Source of the DNA: Diphasiastrum complanatum
Lineage: Eukaryota; Streptophyta; Lycopodiopsida; Lycopodiales; Lycopodiaceae
Direction: 5' to 3'
DNA length: 64,000 bases
Assembly: GCA_029204225.1 (NCBI GenBank)
Contig: CM055099.1
Location: 63,504,142 to 63,568,141, forward strand
Shown here: positions 23,548 to 35,404 of the stretch, one piece after another
Layout of the letters: each line of letters opens with the position of its first letter
Numbering within the stretch: the stretch's first letter is position 1
Translations under genes and position numbers: made by a program
Notes under the pieces: model-generated
Databases searched by the model: none
Told to the model about the DNA's origin: nothing
What the model saw: the letters and a program-made list of their open reading frames with translations, nothing else

Positions 23548-24137
23548 CTAGTATAAGAGGTTTTGTTGAAATTAATAAGGTTAATCCAAATCAAAGCCAA
23601 AATTAGTAGTTTTTTGGAAACTAGTCAAATTTTGTGTAGTGAGTTGGATTTGATAGCTATCCTCAAAATTTTTGGTCCAGATCTTGTTGTGGGCTGTAGG
23701 AATCCTTTTCACACGTGTGAGGCCGTACAGCTCCGGTTTTGACTGAGAAATTTCAAAAATTTGTAGAATTTGACTCACATACCCAATTTGAGTGATTTTT
23801 GGTACAAAATCAAGCATTTCCTATAATTAATCTAATCTCTTGATTAATTCTTGGATTAGATCAGCCAAAAAATTAAAATTGAAGCTTGAATTAGGTGCAC
23901 TAATTGATCTTCTCTGATTTTTTGAGTGTATGTTGAGATTGAAGAGAGAAATTGCTAAAAATCATAGATTAAGGAGTGATTTTGCAAGGTTGAGACTAGA
24001 ATCTAAATTTCCATCATTCTAGATTGGTTCATGAGTGATAGGATTGAGTCTATAAGCTTTCTAAATTGCTATAAGACTTTAGGTTCAGATCTCTTAGAGA
24101 AACCATAAGAGTTTCTAGTGCTTTTTCACATTAAAAA

Positions 24138-25858
24138 ATGGCATCAATGGGTGGTTTTTTGCTTGAAGCTAGTGAAAGACTTACATCCACTAATTATGCT
24201 ACTTGGATAGTTCGAATGGAGTCTTTGCTTGTACTTCATGATCTTTATGACATAGTACTTGAGGTGGAAGTAGAACCTCAAGGAGGAGTAAGTACAAAAA
24301 GAGATGTAGAGTTGCATTACACTGCATAAAAATGAATGTAAGTAATGAACTTTTGAAAGAAATCTCATCTTGTACCACATCCAAAGAGGCATAGGATTCA
24401 TTAAAAGCCATTTATAGATCCAAGAACACTTCAAGGATACTCATGCTCAGGAATCAAATCTTTCAAAGCATGAAAGGAAGTAGTGAAAGTGCCCAAAATT
24501 ATGTCTTTAGGATCAAATCTTTGAATAAAGAGTTGTCTTCTATAGATGATAAAATCAAAGATGATGAATCAGTTCAAATCATTTTGAATGGATTAGGATA
24601 TGATTATTCCAATCTTGTTCAAGCCTTTGCTATTCAAGATTCACTTTCTAGTATTGAAAAACTTCAAAGTGTGCTTGTTAGTGAGGAGAGTAGAATGCTT
24701 CATATCAAAAGTAGGATGAGTTCCTTATCTTTGAATGATGGTGATGAAAAAGCTAACTTTTCTTTGAAAGGCAAGAAGAATAAGTTTCCATCCAAGAAGA
24801 CTCAAGACATGGAGATGGAGAACAAAGATGGAGCATCAAGTTTCATAGGCAAGAGCAAGAAGGACAAGAAGATTCTAAAGTGTTTCTTTTGTGAAAAAAA
24901 AAGACATTTTGCATCCGAGTGCTACAAGAAGAAGAATGACCAAGAGAAGGACAATCAAGGCAATCTTGTGCTTGAGGAGGAGGAAGAAGACAATCCTCAC
25001 CACAAACATCTAATCAAGACACTTGGTGGATTGATAGTGGGGCAAGCTCTCACATGACTCACCAAAAAGACTACTTTTCTAATCTACTTTCTTACAATAG
25101 TTCTAAGAGATTTATCTTCACTGCAAGTCATCAAGAATGTGAGATTGTAGGTGTTGGATCCATTCCTTTATGTCTAGGATCATCTAAAAAAGTAGATCTA
25201 GACAATGTTTTTTATGTACCTTCAATTACAAAGAACTTGTTGAGTGTAGGACAACTTATGGATAGTGGATTAGATGTACATTTCAAGCATGGAGCATGTT
25301 CTATCTTGAAAGATGAAAAATGTATTGCTAGTGATTTCGAGCAAGGGAGGTTATTCAAATTGGATGCTAATGTGATGGTTGGAATTGTGAACATGGCAAG
25401 GGAGGAGCTCACTCAAGTGGAATTATGGCACAAAAGGTTAGGCCATCCTAACTACAAAGCTATGGAGACCATGGTGACAAAGGAGCTAGCAAGAGGACTT
25501 CCCAAAACCATATCGAAGTGTGGCAAGCTTTGTGAAGCTTGTGGACTCTCCAAATCTCATAAGCTTCCTTTCAAGAGATCTTTGATAAGATTTAACTCTC
25601 CTCTTGACCTTATACATCGGATGTTCATTTATTTGCACATGAATCAAATGGTGGAGCTCTAATGTATGTCACTTTTATTGATGATAAATCAAGATACTCT
25701 TGGGTTTATCTCTTGTCTAAGAAAAGTGAAGTTTTTGAGTCCTTTGTAAAGTTCAAAACTCTTGTGGACAAGCAACTTAATACTAGCTTGAAAGTATTAA
25801 GAAGTGATAATGGAGGGGAGTACATCTCCAATAGGATGAAAGAATTTTACACAGATTC
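24138..25858 (+). pseudogene. copia E gag-protease-integrase polyprotein, broken
   Basis: The start MASMGGFLLEASERLTSTNY and WIVRMESLL match copia gag N-termini. A stop at 24327 and another near 24390 interrupt it; the frame reopens at 24443 with gag core text and ends with a zinc knuckle CFFCEKKRHFASEC (24885-24926). A single-base shift near 25000 separates gag from protease (WWIDSGASSHMT, active DSG present). Pre-integrase follows with WHKRLGHPNYKAM and CEACGLSKSHKLPF (HHCC zinc finger), then after a stop at 25662 the integrase core with FIDDKSRYSWVY and LRSDNGGEYIS. The third catalytic acid and everything beyond are missing. Four or more lesions make it inactive. Confidence 0.85.
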
Positions 25859-25989
25859 AATGCCTCTACTGAATGCTTTAAATCGAATCAATAAGTGAGA
25901 TACTTTTATATGCTTTGTCTTGCAAGAGTTGTAACTGCATGCTAGTGTACTTTTCAATCCACTTTTATGTGATAGCATGTTTCATGTTT

Positions 25990-26535
25990 CTCTTATAGAT
26001 CAAATGAAGAGGCTGTAGTAAAGACAACTAAAGGACGTGCTATACTCTGTGAGGAAACTTGGTGAGAGTGACACCAGTTACTTCAAAGTAAGTTCACACA
26101 GGATGAGTTGGCCTTGGTTCAAAAGTGTGAGACCTTGAGCTTTGTAAGGGAACACTGCCATGGTATCCTCTTACCAGATATATGCTGGCAAAGATAGTTT
26201 ATTACGTAAGTCTAGTTTCCTTTCATAAATTGTTGCCATTTCATTCACTTGTCAAGTGTTCATTGTATCTTTTTGGAAAGGTGATTTTAAATTTAGATAA
26301 GTCTTTTTCTCTAATGTACAGAGTGAGATTCAACGTGAAGTGGAAGAGCTACTGCTCAAGAAGGAAGGGACTCTAAAGCCTGCCCACAAGCACAAAATAG
26401 AAATGGAGTTCAGGGTAAGAAAAAAATATGGGAATCGAATGAGCAAGTTATTGGGTGAACAATGGTTCAAACTAATTACCACCAAGACACTTGACGAGAA
26501 CGGATTCTCAAAGGGTTTGGAAAAGTTGGACACCT
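25990..26535 (+). pseudogene. 5' part of an interrupted spliced gene (methyltransferase-like)
   Basis: Between the copia E break and the gypsy LTR lies non-repeat DNA with gene-like structure: a donor GTAAGT at 26206, an acceptor ATGTACAG ending at 26321, and an open exon from 26322 (SEIQREVEELLLKK and MSKLLGEQWFKLITTK) to the gypsy insertion at 26535. The reading continues sensibly across the target duplication into 34179 (KLDT then LRLTD). I do not recognise this part by itself. It is joined to the methyltransferase-like part by the insertion logic, not by homology. The upstream exon contains stops, so it is probably decayed. Confidence 0.4.
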
Positions 26536-27258
26536 TGTTGGAGGGTTTTCGGATCCCAAGGCAACCCTAACCCTAGTTGGCATCCTACGTGTGTAAGTCC
26601 AACTCGATGATCACATAGAGATTTGATTAGTTACAAGTCAATAAAAGGACTTAAGGCCTTTTTGTGGGACTTTTAATGTCGCAGGGCCTAAATGTCAAGT
26701 TAGTGAATAAAGTTGGGTTTCCCTCCAATTTGGATGGTCCCCACTCTTTTTTAAATTTGAATAATTAGGGAGGCAGAAATGGACCAATAGGATTCAGAGG
26801 CTAAGGTCCTCCTCTCTATTATAAAAAGGGACCAACTCAAGTTCCTACACATGTTCATTTTCTCATTTCAATAAAGTAGATTGGTTTTCTTCAAAAATGG
26901 ATTGATGAATGTCCTTGCGCTCTATCACTTTTCCTCCATCTCTCATGCTTTCTTTGGATTTTGCTAATTGTTGGATCTGATTGTTATTGGGATTGCATGT
27001 TATTATTATTTTTTATGAGAGAGAAAGCGAGAGAGAGAGAAAGAGTAAGCTATCTTTGTTGTAGATGCATAGTGTCAATGGATCATAGGGTTAATGGATG
27101 TTAGAATTAGATGTGAATCCTCCATTCATGTTGAAATCTAAACTATATTATTGCTCTCATGGGAACGAATCTATGCTTGACAACTAACTCCGTCTCTTTG
27201 ATGCTAGATTGACTAGATCTTGGATTCAGGTTAGACAAGGAAAGGCGCTACGCCAATT
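26536..27258 (+). repeat. 5' LTR of the gypsy element
   Basis: It starts TGTTGGAGGG and shares long identical blocks with 33442-34173 (for example 'gtgggacttttaatgtcgca'). It includes a TATA-like 'attataaaaaggg' near 26818 and 'aataaa' near 26872, the usual promoter and polyadenylation signals of an LTR. The 3' copy has about 20 bp extra ('ataagtgagagagat') near its start. The inner edge at about 27258 is less certain. Confidence 0.8.
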
Positions 27259-28445
27259 TTTCAGTTTGCAGCATGTTTTGTGGATGGTTAGCTTGCATTA
27301 GGCATCTTGTCGTTGCATGAATAATGTTAGATCTGCATTTAGGGTTAGTTTGGGAGTGATTTTGCTTGATTTGAGTGGATTTGCTTGTTTGAAATTTAAT
27401 CTGATTGTAGAACAAGAAAAGCTATTCAGATCACCAATCTTAAAATCCATTTGGATCTGAGATATCAGAAAAAACAACAAAAATTGGTCAAATCTGCCAA
27501 ATTTTGGTCAAAAAGAGACAAAAATTGTCATCAGAACTGATAACTTTTTGCTCTCTTTTAGGAAACCTTTGCCGAGTTGCAGACACCTTCGGTTTTGATC
27601 ATAGAACCTTCATTTTGAAGGGCAAAGATTAAATTCTAGCAGATTTTCAAAAACATCAAAAAAATCGTCGAAAAACACCAAAAAATCACCAAAACCCTAA
27701 AAATACAGAAAAAGAACCTTCGTCCGATTCACTGTGCATAGGTGTGATTCAAATCTATCTACTACCAGGTCGACGAAGAATAATACAAAAAATAGAAGGG
27801 TTTCCAGAGGATCAGTTGTCATATTGCCATATTTTTGTCAAAAAAGTCATTTTTTTGCAAAAATACCAATATTACTTTTGATCCTTCGCCAAAACCTTTG
27901 TTGAGTTTTCAGAACATTCTATTTATAATAAAATACTATTTTTGAGTTCGACAAAAATTCTTCTTGTCCTGATCATAAAAAATCTTGATTTTTACCCTCG
28001 TCAGACTAAAGAAATTGTATTTTCTTGTGTCAGAAACCTTTGTCGGGTCTACCCTAGTTTTATTTGTGTCAGATTTTGCATCTGAGAGTTCGGCGAAGGC
28101 TATTTCCCTAAAAATTGTCGAAAAAGTTGATCAGCTTGTTTTTTTTTCCAAAATAGCACTGCTGGACCTTCGTCGAGCCAATTTTCGCCTAGGAAATTTT
28201 CGCGAGCCAATTTTCCAGATCAAGTCTCTGTCAAAATTTGGGTCGAATCTGATATATTTTGATTTGGATTCTAAGAAATTTATCATTTTTGAGAAGTATC
28301 GATTGATTGAATTTCAAAATCTTTTTAACGATATAGAATCAGATTCTTGAAAAGTAGAATAGATCTAGCAGATCTGATCTGAGATAGTTTTTGATTGAAA
28401 AATGTAGATCCAATCTCATTGTCTGCTTGATTTGAATTTGTAAAG
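27259..28445. other. Leader of the gypsy element
   Basis: About 1.2 kb between LTR and gag; no open frame with recognisable motifs. Repeated 'cttcgtcg', 'caaaaat' and 'ccttcgc' words give it a low-complexity look. The frame at 27985-28350 is unrecognised. No clear primer site was identified after the LTR. Confidence 0.5.
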
Positions 28446-29230
28446 ATGGCTGCCCTTGAAGCAGTTCTAGGAGGTGCTCCTCAGGAAGTCAATCCAATTA
28501 TTGTTAGAAGAGCACCTCGTTTGGGTCTACCCAAATACAATAGATTAACAGATCCAGTTAGATTTCTTCAGATCTATGATGAATCCTGTGAAGTCTATGG
28601 CAAAATTTTCCCTCAAGATAAACTTAAGTTGTTTTCGATGGCCTTAACAAGCGCAACACAAGATTGGTACTATAATCAAGATGAAACTGAACGTACAGAT
28701 TGGGAGGTTGTTAAAAGAGCCCTTATCACACGATTCAAATCGCGAAAGTTTATGGAAGACCCTTTCGTACTTTTGAGTAAAATTAAAATGGGAAAGCGAG
28801 AAATGGTTCGATTACATTGAACGGGTGAAAAACGCCTCAGATCTGAGTGTGAACTTGAGCTGATTAACGAAAATGCCATGATTATGTGGTTTTTGTCAAG
28901 TTTACCTAAATGAATCAGACGTGAACTGAAACGCCATAATGAGTATGTACTCTTGCAAAATGCTATGGACGATGCAATTCACGACGAGGATGAAGATTCA
29001 GATGATGAGCCGAATATCAGTATGTTGTCTTATACAGCAAGGTAGACTACTACGACATCCATGAATGTCAACGCTACTGCAAAAATGATGCTCAACGAGT
29101 TCGAGAAACTCGGAAAGAACCAGCAAAAACAGATGGAAAAGTTGCAGTCGCAATTTGATGAGAAGATCAAAACATTGGAAGATTTCCACAGAAAAGCAAA
29201 CAAGAAACCTGAGAAGTTCTGCGAAGACTT
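28446..29230 (+). pseudogene. gypsy gag, truncated before zinc knuckle
   Basis: ATG 28446 opens MAALEAVLGGAPQEV; the capsid core reads LFSMALTSATQDWYY and WEVVKRALITRFKSR, typical of retrotransposon gag. The first frame stops at 28820, but the neighbouring frame continues (WFDYIERVKNASDLS, an acidic stretch DEDEDSDDEPN, a coiled-coil-like KNQQKQMEKLQSQFDEKIK) with stops at about 28858, 28911 and 29043. The frame then runs straight into the pre-RT linker, without the CCHC knuckle and protease seen in the related element at 38090-40835. Confidence 0.8.
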
Positions 29231-30770
29231 TTCCTACCACTCCGCATGCTACTTATTGCTTTGCATGGACTTATCAAGATCTGAAGGGTATTCCAACGTC
29301 AATTATTGAACGTACCATACCTTTAGTACCTCATGCAGTTCCAAAGGTTACAAAGGTCTATTGTTGTAATCCTAATGTTGTGAATCTAATATTAAAGAAA
29401 GAACTTCACAAACTGCTTGACACCGATTTCATTTATGAGATCGAACATACCGAATGGACCTCATCGATTGTCATTGTTCCTAAGAAGAATGAGAAATCGA
29501 GAATTTGTGTGAATCTCAAGGCTTTGAACAAAGTGATGTGGAAGGATCACTTTCCGTTATCTTTTACTGAAAGCATTTTGGATCGCCTTGCTGGAGCGGA
29601 AGCTTATATTTTTCTGGATGGATTTAGTGGCTACAACCAGGTTAAGATTGCAGCTGCAGATCGTCACAAAACAACTTTTGCAACAAAATGGGGCACCTAT
29701 GCTTACAAAGTAATGCCGTTTGGACTCTATAATACACCAAGTTCGTTCCAAAGAGTAATGCAATTTTCTTTTAAAGATTATCTACAGAATTTTTTTGAGA
29801 TTTACTTGGATGACCTGGGAGTCCATTAGTACAGATGTCGACCACTTGGATCGATTGGAGAAAGTATTTGAAAGATGTCACAAATATCAAATTTCTCTAA
29901 ATCCAGAAAAATGCCAGATATGGGTTTTCCACGGAGTTGTGCTTGGCCATGTGATATCAAGACATGGTATTGCCATAGATTATTCTAAGATCAAGATTAT
30001 TGTGGAATTGCCACCGCCAAGAATGATTCATGGAGTTTATGTGTTTATGAGTCATGCGAACTGCTATCGCATTTTTATTATCTTCTTTGCAGATTTAGCA
30101 CGACCTATATACAAACTGACTATTGTTTCTATTTGGACAATAGAGGTGTTAGAAACCTTTGAAAAATTAAAAAAAAGCATTAACTTCAGCACCAATACTG
30201 CATTCTCCAGATTGGACGATTGAATTTTATGTTCACATGGATGCCTCAAAATATGCCATTGGATCAGTTTTGACACAGCCAGATGATTATAAAAAAATTA
30301 TCCTATATGATTTGCAAGTAGACAGCTTACAGATCCAGAGAAGAATTATTCATCAACAGAACGTTAAGCGTTAGCCATGATTTTTTCTATTCAAAAATTT
30401 CATCACTATCTCATGGAAACGCACTTTGCATTGTATACTGATCATCAGCCATTACTATACTTGGTAAACAAGACATGCAATACTGGACGTATTGCAAGAT
30501 GGTTATTATTATTGACTGAATTTGACTTTCGAATTGTGGTTTGAAAGGGGAAGCGATATTATCTAGCCAATCACGTTTCGCGAATCGAATCGCACCGGTT
30601 AATACTGAAGTGGATTGAATTACCAGATGCTACATTGTTCTATGTAGAAGCAGTACCTGAGTGGGCAACGGATATTGTTGAGTACCTGATGCTAGGACAA
30701 CCAAATGACTCTTTGACAAAAGTACAGAAGGATCAATTGATTCATAAGGCTCAACCTTATCAATTGATTG
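29230..30770 (+). pseudogene. gypsy reverse transcriptase and RNase H, broken
   Basis: From about 29250 the text FAWTYQDLKGIP marks the usual pre-RT linker; RT follows with KKELHKLLDTDFIYEIEHTE, WTSSIVIVPKKN, RICVNLKALNKV, FLDGFSGYNQVKIA and the active site YLDD at about 29805. A frameshift at 29820 moves the rest (LSHA/NCYR and LARPIYKL region) to another frame ending at 30223. RNase H is in further frames: FYVHMDASKYAIGSVL near 30228 and MIFSIQKFHHYL...YTDHQPLLYLVN near 30376-30470. At least four lesions are visible. Confidence 0.85.
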
Positions 30771-31928
30771 CAAGATAATTGTATCGTCATAGATCAGACA
30801 ATATTCTACGTAGATGTGTTTTACCTCGTGAAGTACAAGATTTAATCATGTTTTCACATGATGGCATGGGCGGAGGACACTTCTCTATAGATATTACTGT
30901 TCGCAAACTTTTGCAATCAGGTTGTTGGTGGCCTACGCTTCATAAATACACGGAAAATTTTATTTAGACATGTGATGTTTGCCAACGAGCACGACGGCCT
31001 ACTCGATAGAATTATGAACCCTTGCAATTGGTTTTATCGCAAGCATCGTTTGAAAAATGGAGACTGGATTATGTTGGTCCTATTCATTCTGCCGCGCAAG
31101 GATCTCAGGCCAGATACATTATCGTAGCAACTGATTATATGACCAAGTGGGTTGAAGCCAAAGCTGTCAAAGTTGCTGATGCAAAATCTACAACCAAGTT
31201 TCTCTATGAAAATAGTATAATCAGATTTGGATGTCCGATCGCGATTGTCAGTGACCTGGGTACACACTTTGTTAATCAAACTATAAAGTGTTTACTGAAG
31301 ATTTCTTTGTGATACATGGATTTAGCACTCCTCATTATCTCAAAGGGAATGGCCAAGTTGAATCTTCCAATAAGATTCTCTGCACTATTATGACGAAGAC
31401 AGTTGAAGCGAGTCGGTTTGATTGGGAACATAAACTGCATGTAGCATTATGGGCATTCAGAATAGCTTACAAAAATAGTACAAATCAAATACCCTTTCAA
31501 CTGATTTATAGTCAAGATGTTGTCATGCCGATTGAATTTTCAATCCCATCTTTACGCATAGTGACAACAGAACGGTTAAATGATGATAAGTCTTTACAAC
31601 TACATCTTGAAGCATTGCACAAATTATGTGAAACTCGATTGATGGCAGTTCATGCATTAGCAGCAGAGAAAGCCCACCGCAAGGCATGGCACGATTGTCG
31701 ATTGCACAAAAAGGATCTGAAAGTAGGAGATCTAACATTGATTTACAAAACCAAGCTGATCAAGGAAAATTGAAGTTTACCGATGAAGGCCCGTATAAAG
31801 TGAAGGAAATTTTGAACTATGGCACAATAATTCTTGAGCACTTGGATGGAAAACAATTTGATACTTTGGTGAATGGCAGCCGATTACGCAAGTTTTGGCA
31901 GCCTGCTCCGCCAGATCAACAAGCCTGA
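30770..31928 (+). pseudogene. gypsy integrase, broken
   Basis: The frame 30779-30967 carries the HHCC region (FSHDGMGGGHFSID, then CDVCQRARRP after a stop at 30965). The catalytic core is in 31022-31312 (WRLDYVGPI, YIIVATDYMTKWVEA, IVSDLGTHFVN) and, after a shift near 31300, 31288-31773 (HYLKGNGQVESSNKIL holds the third acidic residue). The C-terminal part is in 31686-31928 (DEGPYKVKEIL, VNGSRLRKFW). The D, D and E of the catalytic triad are all still visible, but no continuous protein can be made. Confidence 0.85.
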
Positions 31929-32124
31929 TCTCAAGGATTTTTTAAAATTATTTGTTTCTCAATTTGTTGTTTTCAATATTTGATTGTTCAGAGTTTTTTT
32001 GAAAAAGACACTAAGAAAAAATGAAAAAAAAAATGACTTGATGAGCAAAAGTCAGAAAAGTCATCAGCATGGAAAAAAGGAAAAACAATATTTTTGATGA
32101 AAAATGACTTAGAAACTCACTGTT

Positions 32125-33391
32125 TTGGTCAGATTTGGCCTATACAATATTAGAAACCTTCGTCGAGATTTTTATAGCCTCTTTTCACTGGTAGAGCAAG
32201 ATCGCACACGTCTCCAAGGTGAATTGGATGCGACCACCCTTGAGCGTGATGCTATCTTCAGACGCAAATACCAGATCATCCGGTCACTCCGACGGAGATC
32301 GCGTATTTGTTCAAGAAATTGGAAACGTACAAAGTGGCCCTTCAGGTTTTTCAAGGCTGCTTTGACAGGTCCAAAGGAGTAGCTTCAATTGAGTTGGCAA
32401 AGGCTAAAGAAACCATCAGCGCCTATGAAAAAGCAGTCACTCAGGTGTTGGAAGCCGGACCACAAATCCCCGTACCGGTCATGTTGCAATTCTCTCCCAT
32501 GCACCAAGAGGATGTACCAATGAATACAAGGCTGGATCCGGGCATGGACCAGGGGGGACCTCCAGAAATACAAGAACACCTTTCAGTTTTACCTGCAGTG
32601 CAACCGGGTCCATCCTCATCAAGGACCACAATGCTATTCAAAAGGCCCATCAACATTGAGGACCAGATCCAGAATTTCTTAAAGCAACATCCGCATGAGT
32701 CCTCGCGTGGTGGATGGGTCCTTAAGTTCAAGACCTCCGAGATAGAGGCCGACAAAGAAGTGGACAAAATACCTACATTGCGAGAGCAGCCGGCATGGAG
32801 AATTATCATTTTTGAGAAACCTCAGAATCAATCAGGAGTTATGTGGCCAGCCCTCACCAATTGCGGGTAGATCCCTATTATGTGCCAATGCCAAGAAGGA
32901 ATAAATGGAAAGATTTAGAATTGACTATGGACAAGATCACACTCCGTACACCCAATTGGCCAATCATCCATCAGCCCTACAGTTGGACAATATCAGTAGA
33001 TTTTTACTGGGCCTTACAAGCGTACCAACGAGAGTATGTCCACTCTCCAAAATCGGCACTGTTTGCAAAAGATTTAACTCTATTGGCATCAATGGCAACC
33101 AGATGGGACAATTGTCTTCCTCCTCTAGCATTCAATCCAAAGAAGCCGATGGCCTCAGAGAACATCAAAGATCAGTTGCCGGTTGCTCGTTTATATTTTT
33201 GTGCAGCAATGATGGGAGGCTCCTGGGAATCTCGCTTCACATCTTGGACGATCTCAAAGTGGATTGCAAGAGCCCATCGTTGTTTTTTGCCCCATAATTT
33301 GAATTTTAATACTGCCCACCTCGACTTTATGGAGAAGGTGCAGTACCATTTAATAAAGATTCGGCGCGAAGCTAATAAAAGTTCCCAATAA
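32125..33391 (+). pseudogene. Extra ORF between gypsy integrase and 3' LTR (ORF3)
   Basis: Three overlapping plus-strand frames (32125-32382, 32307-32870, 32843-33391) make one coding story of about 400 codons broken by two shifts. The first part is coiled-coil-like (LVEQDRTRLQGELDATTLER and KLETYKVALQVF), the middle is Pro/Gln-rich, and the last part is a compact aromatic-rich region (WTISVDFYWALQAYQREYV, LPVARLYFCAAMMGGSWESR). No signal peptide or membrane segment is evident, so an envelope protein is not supported. Additional ORFs in this position are known in some plant gypsy lineages; I do not recognise this one. Confidence 0.55.
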
Positions 33392-33441
33392 CTGCATCTC
33401 GTAGGTGTCATGGGACCGCCACCAGTTTTGGTGGGGGATAC

Positions 33442-34173
33442 TATTGGAGGGTTTGGGGATCCCAAGACAACCCTAACCCTAGTTAATAAGTGAGAGAGAT
33501 TTGGCACCCTGCGTGTGTAAATCCAACCCGATGATCACATAGAGATTTGATTAGTTACAAGTCAATAAAAGGACTTAAGGCCTTTTTGTGGGACTTTTAA
33601 TGTCGCAGGGCCTAAATGTCAAGTTAGTGAATAAAGTTGGGTTTCCCTCCAATTTGGATGGTTCTCACTCTTTTTTAAATTTGAATAATTAGGGAGGTAG
33701 AAATGGACCATAGGATTCAGAGGCCAAGGTCCTCCTCTCTATTATAAAAAGGGACCAACTCAAGTTCCTACACATGTTCATTTCCTCATTTCAATAAAGC
33801 TTGGTTCTCTTCAGAAATGGATTGATGAATGTCCTGGCTCTCTATCACTTTTCCTCCATCTCTCATGCTTTTTTTGGATTTTGCTAATTGTTGGATCTGA
33901 TTGTTATTGGGATTGCATGTTATTATACTTTTTTTGAGAGAGAAAGGGAGAGAGAGAAAGAGTAAGCTATCTTTGTTGTGGATGCGTAGTGTTAATGGAT
34001 CGTAGGGTTAATGGATGTTAGAGCTAGATGTGAGTCTTCCATTCATGTTGAAATCTGAACTATACTATCGCTCTCATGGGAATGAATCTATGCGTGACAA
34101 CTAACTCCGTCTCTTTGATGCTAGGTTGACTAGATCTTGGATTCAGGTTAGGCAAGGAAAGAAACCCACTACA
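33442..34173 (+). repeat. 3' LTR of the gypsy element
   Basis: It repeats 26536-27258, preceded by a purine tract 'ggtggggga'. Its first two bases are TA instead of TG. It is followed by the target duplicate CACCT at 34174. Confidence 0.8.
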
Positions 34174-34178
34174 CACCT

Positions 34179-35404
34179 TGAGACTGACAGATGTGCCTTG
34201 GTGGTGCAGTTGCTAGAGACCAATTTTCTATTCCTATTGGTGATAAGCCCTTTTGAGCTTGGGTGGGGAAAGAAGTTTTTTGTGAAGCCTTGAAATTAGA
34301 GGCCCAAAAGATTTTTGAGTTGTGTGAGGAATATGGAGGTATGCAATAGCTTGAAAATAAATTTTTGTGTCTCGTTGGTGGATGTGATTTCATTCGGGAT
34401 GCATGTGCAAAAGGGGAAAACAATGTGGAATATCAGACAAGGAGATAGTTCATGGAAAGAAGACGCACATTACAGAGAATAAGAAAGGGCAAGGTCACTA
34501 CTTACGGGGTTGATTTGGTGTTCATAGACTTGCTGACTGGATATTTGCGTGATGGTGTGGTTGGTAGCGAATCCACTTGAAATCAATGGTCAGTTAGTGT
34601 CTTGGAGGCTTCCCTAGATACTACATTGATTATTCTTGATGACAGTGGCTAGATTGTCATGTTGAGTCCACCCCATATAGATTCTAGGTCGAGATTTAGA
34701 TTGGCTGGCGTTCTTTAAGTGTCTAAAAAAGGTCCAGTTTGAAAGAGGTTGAGAAATTCGAAATTAGCCTAGATGGGTCAAGTGCACATGACTAGAAACT
34801 TGCTTTTTCTTCTATTTTGTTATTTCATTCTTCTAATTCTTGGCCAATGTAACTCTGATTTTGTATGAAACTCTTTGTTTTCTGCAGATGCATCTTCTAG
34901 ATGTCTATTTGATTAGTAGAAAAGGTTATTCTCCCTCAATTCATCGAGATCGCGCTCAATCCTTTGATTCTAGCTTGTTTAGTGTGGACACTGATCATTG
35001 GACTCACTAATTCCACACTCATAGTGGTCGATTGATAAGTTGACAGGCAAGCCATGAGGTAGCACCGAAAAAGTGAGTACTTCATGCTCTTTCTTATGTC
35101 TGCATTCTGCCCAAAAGGTGGTATTGTTGTCGACTTCTTGATTGGCACTGGGACCTCAGTGTTCGCTACACACAAGGCGAGTGTCCATTTGTTTGTCTTG
35201 GACAATGACGAGGCATGGATAAAAAAAAATAGAGTAATGTTTTTGTGACTATTTGTTTTCATCCATACTTATAGAAATCGCATTCTTTTTATGTCTCCAA
35301 GAATCTAATTTTTGTATTTGCTTTTGTAGTTTTTGACAACATAGAAGCAGTGACCAAATTCGTTGTAGATGAGGACACACTTGTCCCTGAGTTGGGTTTG
35401 CTGT
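34179..35404 (+). pseudogene. DNA N4/N6 methyltransferase-like gene remnant (3' part)
   Basis: Plus-strand reading resembles the beta-class order of amino-methyltransferases: VDLVFIDLLTGYL (34509-34547; motif IV is usually D/N-PP-Y, here DLLTGY), then a block ending ILDDSG, stop, IVML (like 'Lkp.G.ivl'). After a putative intron ending CTGCAG near 34888 comes GGIVVDFLIGTGTSVFA (35117-35165), like motif I 'DPFaGtGTt..A', followed by FVLDNDEAWI. A further acceptor TTTTGTAG near 35330 precedes VVFDNIEAVTKFVVDEDTL. The stop at about 35402 lies in the inserted LTR. Motif IV lacks its PP and stops occur, so any enzyme is dead. The assignment is tentative. Confidence 0.4.

Larger units (their letters stand above)
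22770..25858 (+). mobile_element. Ty1/copia element E, truncated at 3'
   Basis: A plus-strand copia element is shown by a primer site at 23536-23547 (TGGTATCAGAGC), a 5' LTR ending GCACA at 23535, gag from 24138, then protease, pre-integrase and the start of the integrase core to about 25858. There the sequence changes abruptly within the integrase, so RT, RNase H and the 3' LTR are absent. The right-hand neighbour is the methyltransferase-like gene remnant. A TATA-like 'tatatatagag' near 23190 fits the LTR promoter. The left LTR edge is tentative. Confidence 0.75.
26536..34173 (+). mobile_element. Ty3/gypsy LTR retrotransposon with an extra 3' ORF
   Basis: An element of about 7.6 kb with both LTRs (26536-27258 and 33442-34173), flanked by a 5-bp target duplication CACCT (26531-26535 and 34174-34178). 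It lies inside a spliced host-like gene. Order inside: long leader, gag, RT, RNase H, integrase (order RT-RNase H-integrase identifies Ty3/gypsy), then three overlapping frames before a purine tract ('ggtggggga') and the 3' LTR. The gag zinc knuckle and the protease are missing. The two LTRs are very similar, so insertion is younger than the host gene, yet coding frames carry many stops. Confidence 0.85.

Noticed and set aside
32125-33391. Envelope gene in the gypsy element
   Set aside because: The position would fit, but I see no signal peptide, membrane anchor or cleavage-like site. Kept as an unassigned ORF.
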